NCBI GenBank assembly: GCA_927405585.1
Contig: CAKMJS010000031.1
Span: 1 to 59,172, forward strand
DNA: 59,172 nt
Direction of reading: 5' to 3'
Source of the DNA: an uncultured Desulfosporosinus sp.
Lineage (GTDB): Bacteria > Bacillota > Desulfitobacteriia > Desulfitobacteriales > Desulfitobacteriaceae
Of the stretch, positions 7,903-17,729 are shown piece by piece. The notes under the pieces are model-generated. The model was not told the origin of the DNA. It ran no database searches and saw only the letters and a list, made by a program, of their open reading frames with translations. Position numbers and translations under genes: made by a program. The stretch's first letter is position 1. Each line of letters starts with the position of its first letter.

Positions 7903-9654
7903 ATGCTTCTTTTTAAGGAATTAATGTGGTTTTTTAAGTTAGAAAAGAAAAGTTACAGTATAGGTATTATTATTTTAGTTTTTGTAGCCCTCATAAATCT
8001 GTTTCCTCCTTATGCAGTTCGGGTCATTGTCGATGGAGTGGCTATGGGGAATCTTACACAAGAGAAGATGCTCAAGTGGAGTCTGCTTCTTTTAGGTACG
8101 GGGTTCCTGGTCTATGGTTTACGATATGCTTGGCGTTTGACGATTTTCGGGGCGTCAAGCCGGCTCGGGCACTTACTTAGGAAGAAGCTATTTGAACATT
8201 TCACGCACATGTCACCGCAATTTTATCAAGAGCATCGAACCGGAGATTTAATGGCTCATGCTACAAATGATATTCATGCGATTGAAATGACTGCAGGAGT
8301 GGGAGTTTTAACACTGATCGATTCTCTGACGACGGGGAGTTTGGTTGTTTTTTCTATGTCCTTTTTTATAAGTTGGAAACTTACCCTGATTACCTTACTA
8401 CCTATGCCGATCATAGCTTGGTCTACTAGCTATTATGGCACTCTACTCCACAAGAGGTTTCATAAGGCTCAAGCGGCTTTTTCTGATCTTAATGATAAAG
8501 TGTTGGAGAACATCTCTGGGGTTAGAGTGGTTAAAGCGTTTGGGGAGGAAGAAGCGCAAGGGGAGTCCTTTCGACTCTTATCCGCTGACGTGGTGAAGAA
8601 AAATATTGCGGTTGCGAAAGTGGATGCACTCTTTGAACCGACAATTCAGTTGATTATCGGGATTTCTTTTTTCTTGGCCATCTCTTTTGGTGCGAAAGAA
8701 GTTGTAAATGAGAAATTGACTTTTGGACAGCTTACCCAATTTACTATTTATCTCGGACAGTTTATATGGCCAATGCTTGCCTTTGGCTGGCTTTTTAATA
8801 TCCTAGAACGCGGGCGGGCATCCTCTGACCGAGTGAATAAAATACTTAACATCAAACAAGACATTATCGAACAGACCGGGGTATTAGATCAGGTGCCGAG
8901 CGGAGAGGTGACGTATCTTAAGGCTACGTTTACTTATCCAAAGACGGATGTGCCTGTTCTTAAGAATATTGATGTGGTACTCACTCAGGGTCAAACCTTA
9001 GGAATCGTAGGGAAGACGGGAAGTGGTAAGACAACATTTTTCCGCCTCCTTTTGCGGGAATTTGATCTTTCCGAAGGCGACCTTCGGATCGGAGGACTCT
9101 CGATATATAACATAACACTTAGAGCTTTACGAACGGCGATAGGATATGTTCCTCAGGATAACTTTCTGTTCTCAACATCAATAGCCGAGAACATTGCTTT
9201 TGGCAAACCGGACGCCTTGCTGGAAGAAATCAAAGCAGTCGCTGAGATTGCTGCCATTCACGAGGATATCATGGGGTTTGAAGGTGAATATGGCACTTTG
9301 GTTGGGGAGCGGGGTGTAACCCTATCCGGAGGACAAAAACAACGAATATCGATAGCTAGGGCTCTTTTAGTCGAACCAGAAATTCTGATTCTCGATGATT
9401 CTTTGTCAGCCGTGGACGCCAAAACAGAAAAGGCAATTCTACAAGGTTTAAAAGAAACGAGAGCTCATAAGACAACCCTTATTTCTTCTCATCGTTTGAG
9501 TGCCATTGAACATGCGGACTTGATTATTGTCCTTCACAATGGGATGATTATGGAACGTGGCTCACATGCTGAACTCATAGCAAGCGAAGGATGGTATGCT
9601 TCCACTTATCGAAGTCAGCAGTTAGAGTCACTGATTGCAGAAGGGGGAGCGTGA
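7903..9654 (+). CDS. Heterodimeric ABC exporter subunit with degenerate ATP site (BmrC/YheI-like)
   Basis: A 583-residue half-transporter with an N-terminal membrane domain of about six helices and a C-terminal ATPase. Walker A is GKTGSGKT near 370-377, the signature is LSGGQKQR, and Walker B reads ILILDDSLSAVD. The residue normally a catalytic Glu is Asp499, the hallmark of the degenerate half of BmrCD, LmrCD and TM287/288-type exporters. GAGAGGAG at 7889-7896 fixes the ATG at 7903 rather than the upstream GTG at 7888. The partner gene starts two bases after its stop. The pair probably exports drugs or lipophilic compounds; the substrate is unknown. Confidence 0.92.
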   Translation: MLLFKELMWFFKLEKKSYSIGIIILVFVALINLFPPYAVRVIVDGVAMGNLTQEKMLKWSLLLLGTGFLVYGLRYAWRLTIFGASSRLGHLLRKKLFEHFTHMSPQFYQEHRTGDLMAHATNDIHAIEMTAGVGVLTLIDSLTTGSLVVFSMSFFISWKLTLITLLPMPIIAWSTSYYGTLLHKRFHKAQAAFSDLNDKVLENISGVRVVKAFGEEEAQGESFRLLSADVVKKNIAVAKVDALFEPTIQLIIGISFFLAISFGAKEVVNEKLTFGQLTQFTIYLGQFIWPMLAFGWLFNILERGRASSDRVNKILNIKQDIIEQTGVLDQVPSGEVTYLKATFTYPKTDVPVLKNIDVVLTQGQTLGIVGKTGSGKTTFFRLLLREFDLSEGDLRIGGLSIYNITLRALRTAIGYVPQDNFLFSTSIAENIAFGKPDALLEEIKAVAEIAAIHEDIMGFEGEYGTLVGERGVTLSGGQKQRISIARALLVEPEILILDDSLSAVDAKTEKAILQGLKETRAHKTTLISSHRLSAIEHADLIIVLHNGMIMERGSHAELIASEGWYASTYRSQQLESLIAEGGA

Positions 9655-9655
9655 T

Positions 9656-11404
9656 ATGTTAGTAATGGGGCGCTTACTCAGATATCTCAAAACCCACTCT
9701 AAAGCATTGAGTGTTGCCTCTCTAATTCTAATCTTGGCAACCGTTGCAGATGTCATAGGTCCAATACTAGTCAAAATCTTTCTCGATCGCCATCTAGTAC
9801 CACGTTCCTTTGACTCGCAGGCATTATGGCTTCTTGGAGGAGGATATTTAGCGCTCCATATTCTTTCTGTGGGGCTGCACTATTATCAATTGGTCAGCTT
9901 TAATCAGATTGCTCTAAAAGTGATTCAAGAATTGCGGGTTGATGTCTTCCAGCATGTTCAGGGTCTTAGGCTTGAAGTATTCGACAAAACCTCTACTGGT
10001 GCTTTAGTTTCTCGGATTACTAATGATACTGAAGCGATCAAGGAGTTGTTCGTCGGAGTTCTAGTAACTCTTGTCCAAAATTCAGTTTTTTTGATTGGTA
10101 TTTTTATTGCTATGTTTAGTTTGGATGTCCGATTGGCCACCTTTTGCCTAGCCTTGCTTCCTGTGATCCTCTGCTTAATGTATGTGTATCGAAGAGTTAG
10201 TACAAAAGTATATCGAACCCTACGTCAAGAATTGAGTCGCCTTAACGCTAAATTAAATGAATCCATCCAAGGAATGAGTATTGTACAGGCGATGCGCCAG
10301 GAGATTCGCTTCAGAGATGAGTTTGCTGAGATAAACCATGCCTACTATCGTTCAGCCATTACCAATATTCGCTTGGAAAGCTTATTTGTACGGCCAGCGG
10401 TTGACTTGATTTACACCTTTGCCCTTGTTCTTGTTTTAAACTTCTTTGGGATTCAATCAATGTATGGACCGATCCAAATCGGCGTGCTATACGCTTTTAT
10501 TAATTATCTGGATCGCTTCTTTGAACCAGTTAATACCATGATGCAACGATTGTCTCAGTTTCAACAATCCTTAGTTGCAGCGGAGCGAGTTTTTGAGCTA
10601 ATGGATGATGATCGGCTGACTACGGAGGTAGAGGTCGCTGGGTCTCCTTCGATCCTTGAAGGACAGGTTGAATTTAAGAATGTTAGTTTTTCTTATGATA
10701 GTACCTCGGATAGTCAATCAGACATCCTAACAAACATCAGTTTTACCGCCTATCCAGGCCAAACTGTGGCTTTAGTGGGGCATACTGGGAGTGGTAAAAG
10801 TACGGTAGCGAATCTACTCATGCGTTTTTATCCCATTTCGCGTGGAAAAATACTTATAGACGGGGCATCGTTGTCTGAGTTCTCCGATGAAGAGCTGCGT
10901 TCGAAAGTTGGGCTTGTGGCCCAAGATCCTTTTTTGTTCGTGGGGAATATCCGCAAAAATATTTCGCTTTCTAGGCTAGCTGTAAGCGAGAAGGAAGTAG
11001 TTGAAGCTGCAGCGTTCGTGCAAGCTGATGAATTCATTCTAAAACTTCCTGAAGGATTTGAAGAATCAATCGGAGAACGAGGGGCTACTCTATCGAGCGG
11101 ACAGCGTCAACTCATTTGTTTTGCTCGTACGATGGCAGGTAAACCAAAAATACTTGTTCTTGATGAAGCAACTGCCAGCGTAGATACAGAAACGGAAGAA
11201 GCGATTCAAACGGCACTCGAAAAGATGCTAAAAGGTAGGACGACAATCGCCATTGCTCATCGGCTCTCGACAATTCAAGATGCCGACCTCATCTTGGTCT
11301 TGCACAGCGGTAGAATTGTTGAACGAGGAACACACCTGGAGCTTTTACATAAAGCAGGACTGTATCACAAAATGTTTTTGATGCAGCAGGGTACGATAGT
11401 ATAA
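9656..11404 (+). CDS. Heterodimeric ABC exporter subunit with catalytic Glu (BmrD/YheH-like)
   Basis: A 582-residue half-transporter that completes the heterodimer with the preceding gene. The ATPase has Walker A GHTGSGKS, a non-canonical signature LSSGQRQ and Walker B ILVLDEATASVD with the catalytic Glu504 present. This is the exact complement of the upstream subunit, which has a canonical signature but lacks the Glu, so one composite site should hydrolyse ATP and the other should be impaired. AAGGGGGAG at 9641-9649 fits the ATG at 9656. Family relatives respond to antibiotics by ribosome-mediated attenuation; no such leader was recognised here. Confidence 0.92.
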   Translation: MLVMGRLLRYLKTHSKALSVASLILILATVADVIGPILVKIFLDRHLVPRSFDSQALWLLGGGYLALHILSVGLHYYQLVSFNQIALKVIQELRVDVFQHVQGLRLEVFDKTSTGALVSRITNDTEAIKELFVGVLVTLVQNSVFLIGIFIAMFSLDVRLATFCLALLPVILCLMYVYRRVSTKVYRTLRQELSRLNAKLNESIQGMSIVQAMRQEIRFRDEFAEINHAYYRSAITNIRLESLFVRPAVDLIYTFALVLVLNFFGIQSMYGPIQIGVLYAFINYLDRFFEPVNTMMQRLSQFQQSLVAAERVFELMDDDRLTTEVEVAGSPSILEGQVEFKNVSFSYDSTSDSQSDILTNISFTAYPGQTVALVGHTGSGKSTVANLLMRFYPISRGKILIDGASLSEFSDEELRSKVGLVAQDPFLFVGNIRKNISLSRLAVSEKEVVEAAAFVQADEFILKLPEGFEESIGERGATLSSGQRQLICFARTMAGKPKILVLDEATASVDTETEEAIQTALEKMLKGRTTIAIAHRLSTIQDADLILVLHSGRIVERGTHLELLHKAGLYHKMFLMQQGTIV

Positions 11405-11421
11405 AGGTAGAGGTGTTTTAA

Positions 11422-13407
11422 ATGGAAGCGACCCGACAGTTATATTGGAATATAGGTGAAAAAGGCCTAATGTATTTGTTTGCCCTGTTAGCCTTGGCCA
11501 TTTTCATAATCGGAATTGTCAAGAAAATCAAGCGCTGGAAACAAGGTCGACCGATCGTGTATGATAACCTGGGGTTGAGGTTTAAGAGCTTCTTCTCAGC
11601 TATCGTTAAGCATGACCTAGAGGTTTTCAGAGGCACCTTTCGTAGATATATGCATTTAAGCGTTTTTTATGGTTTTACCGTATTAACTTTCGGAACGTTG
11701 GTTATTGCTATTCAAGATCATTTTGGAATTGCACTATTTTATGGAAATAAATATTTAGTCCTGAGTTTATTGATGGATCTGTTTGGTCTGATGGCCTTGA
11801 TAGGAATAGGAATGGCAACCTATAAACGCTATATTGATAAACCGGATCATGAAGATTATACGTTCGATGACGCGTTGTTACTGGTTCTTGTTTTCGCTAT
11901 CCTCTTCACTGGTTTTATCCTTGAGGGATTACGTATTTACGCTACCGATGATCCATGGAGTTTGTGGTCACCTGTCGGTTTATTTTTTTCAACGGTTATT
12001 AAATATTTTGGTTTTTCAATTAAAGCTGCCTTGTCCTTTCACAGCTTTTTATGGTACTTTCATATGCTGTTAACCTTCGGGTTTATTGCGTATATACCAT
12101 ATTCTAAGTTATTTCATATGTTTGCTTCTCCGCTTAACATTTTTCTTAGGTCATATTCCCCTATAGGAGGAATTACCCTAATAGATGCTCCCTCAACTGA
12201 CCTAATAAATATTGGAGTAACTCGTCTTGAAGAGTTCAGTCAGAAACAGTTACTGGAAATAGACGCCTGTATTTCTTGTGGAAGGTGTCAGAAAGGGTGT
12301 CCTGCCTATATAAGTGGTGCCCCCTTGTCGCCTAAAGTTGTACTTCATAGTTTAAAGAGACACTCCATTACAAAGAACTCCGTTTTTCGTAGAAAAGAAA
12401 ATGATATTACTAATGATTTAATCCTCGATAAGGTAATCACTAAAGAGACACTCTTTTCTTGCACTACATGTGGTCTTTGCGAAGACAAATGCCCTATCTA
12501 TATTGAACATATAAAAAGAATAGTAGATGTGAGAAGAGGTTTGTTAAGTGTAGATGCTGGCTATCCCGCCGAGATTCAGAAGGTGTTTAAAAACATCTCA
12601 GAAGTAGGAAATCCATGGGTGCAACGTTTAGATGCTAAGTATTATTTGACAGAAGAATCGAAGATTCCTATCCTATCTAAGATCAAAGAGACGGAAGTCT
12701 TATATTGGGTAGGGTGTTATGGTTCTTATGAAGCTCGGAATAGGAAGGTCTCGAAAGTCATGTTTAAAATATTTGAAAAGGCAGGGGTCAACTTCGTTAT
12801 CATGGGTAGCGAAGAAAAATGTTGTGGGAATTCTGTAAGGCGTCTTGGAAACGAAAAATTATTTCAACAATTAGCACTTGAGAATATCAACAATCTAAAT
12901 CGTTATAAATTCACGACCATAGTAACTTCTTGTCCGCACTGTTTTAATTCTCTAAAAAATGAGTATCCTCAGTTTGGAGGACACTATCAAGTATTGCATC
13001 ATTCTGAGTTTATATTAGAACTAATCAAAGCTGGTAAAATTAAACCAAAGGGGGTTAAGAATCTTAAAGTCACCTTTCATGATCCTTGTTATCTGGGGAG
13101 ATATAACTCTATCTATAATGCCCCGAGGGACGTTTTGAACTCAATTCCAGGCCTTGAATTAGTAGAAATGAAAAATAATCAATCAAAAGGGTTTTGTTGT
13201 GGAGCAGGTGGAGGTCGAATTTGGATGGAAGATATCCAGGAGCATACGATTAGCAGCCTCCTCGTTAAAAAGGCTCAGAGAACTGAGTCCGATATTCTGG
13301 CCAGCGCCTGTTCGTTATGTCTAACAACGTTGAGTGAAGCCGTAAGTGATATAGATTCCGATTTAAGTAGCCAAGACATTGCAGAAATTTTATACGATGC
13401 TCTATAA
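11422..13407 (+). CDS. HdrD-like membrane Fe-S oxidoreductase (cytochrome b-like domain, two [4Fe-4S], two CCG domains)
   Basis: A 661-residue fusion. Residues 1 to about 230 hold five or six membrane helices of the nitrate-reductase-gamma/HdrE type with candidate haem His residues (FHSFLWYFHMLLTF). Next come two ferredoxin motifs, CISCGRCQKGCP and CTTCGLCEDKCP. The C-terminal third holds two full CCG domains (EKCCGNSV with TSCPHC, and GFCCGAGGGR with SACSLC), as in heterodisulfide reductase HdrD and GlpC. It probably passes electrons between menaquinone and a cytoplasmic thiol/disulfide or flavoprotein partner. It follows the exporter by 17 bases, so it may be co-transcribed. The electron partner is not evident. 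Confidence 0.88.
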   Translation: MEATRQLYWNIGEKGLMYLFALLALAIFIIGIVKKIKRWKQGRPIVYDNLGLRFKSFFSAIVKHDLEVFRGTFRRYMHLSVFYGFTVLTFGTLVIAIQDHFGIALFYGNKYLVLSLLMDLFGLMALIGIGMATYKRYIDKPDHEDYTFDDALLLVLVFAILFTGFILEGLRIYATDDPWSLWSPVGLFFSTVIKYFGFSIKAALSFHSFLWYFHMLLTFGFIAYIPYSKLFHMFASPLNIFLRSYSPIGGITLIDAPSTDLINIGVTRLEEFSQKQLLEIDACISCGRCQKGCPAYISGAPLSPKVVLHSLKRHSITKNSVFRRKENDITNDLILDKVITKETLFSCTTCGLCEDKCPIYIEHIKRIVDVRRGLLSVDAGYPAEIQKVFKNISEVGNPWVQRLDAKYYLTEESKIPILSKIKETEVLYWVGCYGSYEARNRKVSKVMFKIFEKAGVNFVIMGSEEKCCGNSVRRLGNEKLFQQLALENINNLNRYKFTTIVTSCPHCFNSLKNEYPQFGGHYQVLHHSEFILELIKAGKIKPKGVKNLKVTFHDPCYLGRYNSIYNAPRDVLNSIPGLELVEMKNNQSKGFCCGAGGGRIWMEDIQEHTISSLLVKKAQRTESDILASACSLCLTTLSEAVSDIDSDLSSQDIAEILYDAL

Positions 13408-13445
13408 AGACCCTAAGGCAGACTTTTGAACTGCCTTAGGGTCTT
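13407..13445 (+). terminator. Terminator after the HdrD-like gene
   Basis: A 15-bp stem, AAGACCCTAAGGCAG with CTGCCTTAGGGTCTT, closes a nine-base loop and is followed by a short T-rich tail. The left arm begins at the last base of the stop codon. Confidence 0.8.
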
Positions 13446-13487
13446 ATTTATGTAGAGCGTAAATGAAATTTCAAATTATAGCTCTTA

Positions 13488-13673
13488 TCAAGTATCCAAT
13501 GGAATAACGAGCCATGCGACAATATATGCTAAAAATCCTGTACCAGCAACCAAAAGAAGAAGCACTGCTCCTATCCGGACGAGGCTGGGATCAAGTTCGA
13601 AATATTCGGCAAGCCCTCCACAAACCCCACCAAGTTGTTTATCTGAGCTAGATCTATACAAGCGTTTTGACAT
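13488..13673 (-). CDS. PspC-domain small membrane protein
   Basis: A 61-residue protein that is essentially one PspC domain: a cytoplasmic stretch [22 protein letters not shown] followed by a hydrophobic hairpin (about residues 36-57) and the end LVIPLDT. PspC proteins are membrane-stress components; stand-alone copies are common in Firmicutes. The minus-strand ribosome site GGGAGGAAAT precedes the ATG. It is a single gene convergent with the HdrD-like gene. Confidence 0.9.
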   Translation of the reverse strand: MSKRLYRSSSDKQLGGVCGGLAEYFELDPSLVRIGAVLLLLVAGTGFLAYIVAWLVIPLDT

Positions 13674-14011
13674 ACTATTTCCTCCCTTTCAATAATGTTA
13701 CAGCCAATCAATACAAATGATATGGGCTGTTTTATTTATCTCTAATCTTAATACGCTTGAAGTCTTTTATTTGTTACATGCAAATGAAAATACTCTCAAA
13801 CTTTTGGGAGGAATGCCTAATACATAAATACTATATTTACAAATATAGTAAATAAATGAAGGTATTGTCATTAGTTAAATAGAATAGTTCAAAATAATTA
13901 GTAATATTATCAAATACTCATGAGAAGTTTTTGACAATCACCTGAGCTACCTTAGCAAAAGTAATAGCTAGAAATATGTTGAATAGTTAAGCATTGGAGG
14001 AAACAACCTGT
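13674..14011. other. 338-base region upstream of the glycogen operon
   Basis: It lies between the divergent pspC-like gene and glgP and is very AT-rich. It contains a perfect palindrome (13829-13850) listed separately. A TTGACA hexamer at 13931-13936 is present but no good -10 lies 16-18 bases downstream. No gene was found. Confidence 0.5.
13829..13850. promoter_or_regulatory. 22-base palindrome, candidate operator of the glycogen operon
   Basis: TACTATATTT (13829-13838) and AAATATAGTA (13841-13850) are perfect inverted arms around a two-base centre. The shape fits a dimeric repressor site, for example of the GntR type. The regulator is unknown, and AT-rich sequence makes chance palindromes more likely. 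Confidence 0.4.
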
Positions 14012-16459
14012 ATGTTTACAGATAAAGAAACGTTTAAGCAAGCCTATATCTTGAAATTAATGGAGGGGGAAGGAATTACAGCAGATGAAGCAACGCCATG
14101 GGATAAATTTGTTGCCTTGGTCGCACTGCTTAAAGAGAAAATGAGTTATTACCGAACGATTAATAAAATGTCTATGAATCAGGGCAAGCAAGTCTTTTAT
14201 TTTTCTATGGAGTTTCTTATTGGTAAACTCCTCCATAATTATATGGTTAATTTCAAAATAGACGAACTTATCAGAGAAGCATTGTCAGAGTTAAACATTA
14301 ATCTTGATGATCTTCTTGAACAAGAATTAGATCCTGGCTTAGGTAACGGGGGTTTAGGAAGATTGGCTGCGTGTTTCCTTGACTCAATGGCTTTCTTAGG
14401 AATTGATGGACATGGTAATGGAATTCGATATAAGTATGGGCTATTTGAGCAAAAAGTAGTAGGGGGGAAGCAGGTTGAAGTTGCAGACAATTGGCTTAAA
14501 AATGGTTACCCATGGGAAATAAGAAAGCCAGATAAGGCTGTTATCGTCAAATTTAAAGGTACGGTGAGAATAGAGCTAAATAATGGAAGAATGTTATTTA
14601 TCCACGAGAACTATGAATCCGTACTTGCTGTACCTTATGATGTTCCGATTATGAGCTATGATAATCCTTTGTATATTAACAACTTAAGATTATGGAGTGC
14701 AGAAACGATCTGTAGCGAACTAGATTTAGCCTGTTTTAATCGTGGAGAGTTTAATCAGGCTACAAGCAATAAATCTGAGGTTGAGTCAATTTCCTATATT
14801 CTTTATCCTGATGACAGTAGTCCAGCCGGAAGAGAGTTAAGGCTTAAGCAAGAGTACTTTTTTGTAGCAGCGGGGTTAGGAACTATTATAAGAAATTATA
14901 AAAAAAAGAACCGCTTGGAATCGCTGCTTAACTTCTCGCGACGAGTTTCAGTTCACATAAATGACACCCACCCTGTGTTGTGTATCCCTGAACTGATGCG
15001 CATCTTAATCGATGAGGAGAGAATGGAATGGGATGAGGCATGGAATATCACCGTTAACACAATCTCCTTTACAAATCATACCATCATGCCTGAAGCCATG
15101 GAAAAGTGGGCAATTGATTTAGTCAAGAGCCTATTACCTAGGATTTTCCAGATTATTGAGGAAATAGATCGAAGATTCAAGGAAGATCTCATCGCACGAT
15201 TTATGAGTGATGAAGGTGTAATTCGTAACACTAAAATTATTAAAGATGGGTATGTTTGGATGGCTCATCTTGCGATTATCGGAAGTTCATCAGTAAATGG
15301 CGTTGCCCAATTACACACGAAGATTCTTAAGAATGAAGTCTTTAAAGATTATTATCGTGTCTTTGGTTATAAGTTTAACAATAAGACGAACGGTGTAAAT
15401 CACAGAAGATTTCTTTTAACGGCTAATCCAAACTTATCAAACTTGATAACCGAGGCAATTGGTCCTAAATGGAAGGAAGAGTCTGGAGAACTAAAGAAAT
15501 TACTGGTTTATAAGGATGATCACATTTTTTTAGAACAGCTAGCAAAAGTGAAGCACTTAAATAAATGTCGGTTTGCAGAGAAGATCAAGGCAAAACATGG
15601 CCTGATCATTGACCCTCTCTCAATCTTTGATGTTCAGGTGAAGAGAATTCATGCCTATAAACGACAGTTGCTCAATGTACTAAAAATCATGCATTTATAC
15701 AATCAGGCGCTGAACAATCCTGAGTCATTGACATGTTCACACACCTTCATTTTTGGAGGAAAAGCTGCGCCAGGCTATTATTATGCAAAAATCGTGATTA
15801 AACTTATCAATGCTTTAAGTATGAAAATTGAACATGATGATAGAGTTAATCAAAAATTAAAAGTTATCTTTATTGAAAATTTTAATGTGACCCAGGGAGA
15901 ATTGATATATCCTGCGGCAGACATTAGTGAACAGATATCTACTGCGAGTAAAGAGGCTTCTGGGACCGGGAATATGAAATTTATGATGAATGGTGCCCTA
16001 ACTTTGGGAACCTTAGATGGAGCCAACGTAGAAATTATGGAGGCGGTAGGTAAGGATAACATATTTATTTTTGGGCTGACAGCCGAGCAAGTTATCAATT
16101 ACACACGTTTTGGTGGGTATAAATCTTGGGATGAATACCACGCTAACCCAAATATTCGAACGTGTGTCAACCAATTGAACTGTGGTTTTTTCGATAATCT
16201 CGGTGAAGAATTCAGAGTTTTATTTGATTCTCTTATGCTTTATAACGATGAGTTCTTTATCTTAAAAGATTTTGATGCTTATCTTCAAATGCATAATAAA
16301 CTTCAGGAACTATATCACGATCAAAAAAAATGGACTGGAATTTCGTTGGCCAATATTGCCTTGTCAGGTAAGTTCTCGAGCGATAGGACAATTAGAGAAT
16401 ATGCAGATTGGATATGGAAAATTAGATATCGTACCATTAATAATATTTCTTCTTATTAA
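14012..16459 (+). CDS. glgP: Glycogen phosphorylase
   Basis: It releases glucose-1-phosphate from alpha-1,4-glucan using phosphate and pyridoxal phosphate. The 815-residue length is normal for the family. The PLP-binding region reads EASGTGNMKFMMNGA, with the Schiff-base Lys at about residue 656, and the N-terminal motif YFSMEFLIG and the loop HINDTHP are present. The frame can be extended to a TTG at 13994, but GGAGGA at 13996-14001 is the ribosome site for the ATG at 14012. It is the first gene of glgP-glgC-glgD-glgA, so breakdown and synthesis enzymes share one operon. Confidence 0.96.
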   Translation: MFTDKETFKQAYILKLMEGEGITADEATPWDKFVALVALLKEKMSYYRTINKMSMNQGKQVFYFSMEFLIGKLLHNYMVNFKIDELIREALSELNINLDDLLEQELDPGLGNGGLGRLAACFLDSMAFLGIDGHGNGIRYKYGLFEQKVVGGKQVEVADNWLKNGYPWEIRKPDKAVIVKFKGTVRIELNNGRMLFIHENYESVLAVPYDVPIMSYDNPLYINNLRLWSAETICSELDLACFNRGEFNQATSNKSEVESISYILYPDDSSPAGRELRLKQEYFFVAAGLGTIIRNYKKKNRLESLLNFSRRVSVHINDTHPVLCIPELMRILIDEERMEWDEAWNITVNTISFTNHTIMPEAMEKWAIDLVKSLLPRIFQIIEEIDRRFKEDLIARFMSDEGVIRNTKIIKDGYVWMAHLAIIGSSSVNGVAQLHTKILKNEVFKDYYRVFGYKFNNKTNGVNHRRFLLTANPNLSNLITEAIGPKWKEESGELKKLLVYKDDHIFLEQLAKVKHLNKCRFAEKIKAKHGLIIDPLSIFDVQVKRIHAYKRQLLNVLKIMHLYNQALNNPESLTCSHTFIFGGKAAPGYYYAKIVIKLINALSMKIEHDDRVNQKLKVIFIENFNVTQGELIYPAADISEQISTASKEASGTGNMKFMMNGALTLGTLDGANVEIMEAVGKDNIFIFGLTAEQVINYTRFGGYKSWDEYHANPNIRTCVNQLNCGFFDNLGEEFRVLFDSLMLYNDEFFILKDFDAYLQMHNKLQELYHDQKKWTGISLANIALSGKFSSDRTIREYADWIWKIRYRTINNISSY

Positions 16460-16514
16460 GTGAAACATAAATCCTAATAAAAATTACCAATTTTTTAAGG
16501 AAGGGGAAATAGGT

Positions 16515-17714
16515 ATGAAAAAGCAGGAATGTGTTGCGATGCTGTTAGCAGGTGGACAGGGAAGCAGATTGGGTGGATTAACTAGGAAGCGGGCAAAACC
16601 TGCCGTTTCATTCTGTGGTAAGTATAGAATTATTGATTTCAGCTTGAGTAACTGCACAAATTCAAACATTAACACGGTCGGTGTCCTTATCCAATACAGG
16701 CCCTTTTTACTTAATTCATACATCGGTTTAGGTTCTGCATGGAACTTAGATAATCCATTTGGAGGAGTCCATATTCTCCCCCCATTTCTTGGAGACGAGG
16801 AAGGAAGCTGGTATAACGGAACAGCAAATGCAGTGTACCAAAATTACGAATTCATTGATTTTTATGATCCCGACTATGTGATTATTCTTTCCGGGGATCA
16901 TGTCTATAAAATGGATTATTCACTTATGTTAAAGTTTCATAAAGAGAAGAATTCGGAAATTACTCTTGCCACAATTGCAGTTCCTTGGGAAGAAACTTCA
17001 CGGTTTGGAATGCTAACCGTTGATGAAGAAGCAAGAATTACTAGGTTTACTGAAAAACCAGCTCATTCAGACAGTAATCTTGCTTCAATGGGAGTCTATA
17101 TTTTCAACTGGTCAACTCTGAAGCACGCCTTGATTGCAGATGCTGGTGATTATCAGTCTCAAAACGACTTTGGTAAAAACATTATCCCCCAACAACTGAA
17201 TCTGGGGAAACGAGTCTTTGCTTACCAGTTTCATGGATATTGGCGTGATGTCGGTACTATTGAAAGCTACTATCATGCTAATATGGAATCCTTATCTGAC
17301 GGACACTTCCTGAATATTTTTGATCAAAAGTTTCGAATCTTTTCTAATGAAGATATCTTGCCTCCCCACTTTGTGGGATTGAAAGCAGAAATTAAGAATA
17401 GTCTCGTTTGTAACGGGTGCATAGTTCATGGTATGGTGAGCAATTCGATCCTAGCACCAGGGGTTTATGTAGGGGAAGGGGTAACCATTGAAAATTCTAT
17501 TTTATTACCTTATGTCAAAATCCATGCAGGATCGGTGATACTTAAGACAATTGTTGGAGAAAATGCAGAAATTATGAATAACTGTATTGTGGGTGCAAAG
17601 GGAGTAGTTACTCCAGATCAGGAAGGGATTACTGTTATCGAGGATTATCATATTATTCCTATAGGGTCAATTATCGAGGCGGGTAAGAATGTATACAGTA
17701 CCCGAACGAGTTGA
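16515..17714 (+). CDS. glgC: Glucose-1-phosphate adenylyltransferase, catalytic subunit
   Basis: It makes ADP-glucose from ATP and glucose-1-phosphate, the committed step of glycogen synthesis. The nucleotide-binding signature [20 protein letters not shown] is intact near the N-terminus, followed by [12 protein letters not shown] and [12 protein letters not shown]. The C-terminal half is a left-handed beta-helix of hexapeptide repeats. At 399 residues it has the usual GlgC length. It sits 55 bases after glgP and 15 bases before glgD, its regulatory partner in Firmicutes. Confidence 0.96.
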   Translation: MKKQECVAMLLAGGQGSRLGGLTRKRAKPAVSFCGKYRIIDFSLSNCTNSNINTVGVLIQYRPFLLNSYIGLGSAWNLDNPFGGVHILPPFLGDEEGSWYNGTANAVYQNYEFIDFYDPDYVIILSGDHVYKMDYSLMLKFHKEKNSEITLATIAVPWEETSRFGMLTVDEEARITRFTEKPAHSDSNLASMGVYIFNWSTLKHALIADAGDYQSQNDFGKNIIPQQLNLGKRVFAYQFHGYWRDVGTIESYYHANMESLSDGHFLNIFDQKFRIFSNEDILPPHFVGLKAEIKNSLVCNGCIVHGMVSNSILAPGVYVGEGVTIENSILLPYVKIHAGSVILKTIVGENAEIMNNCIVGAKGVVTPDQEGITVIEDYHIIPIGSIIEAGKNVYSTRTS

Positions 17715-17729
17715 AAGGGGGAGAAAATA

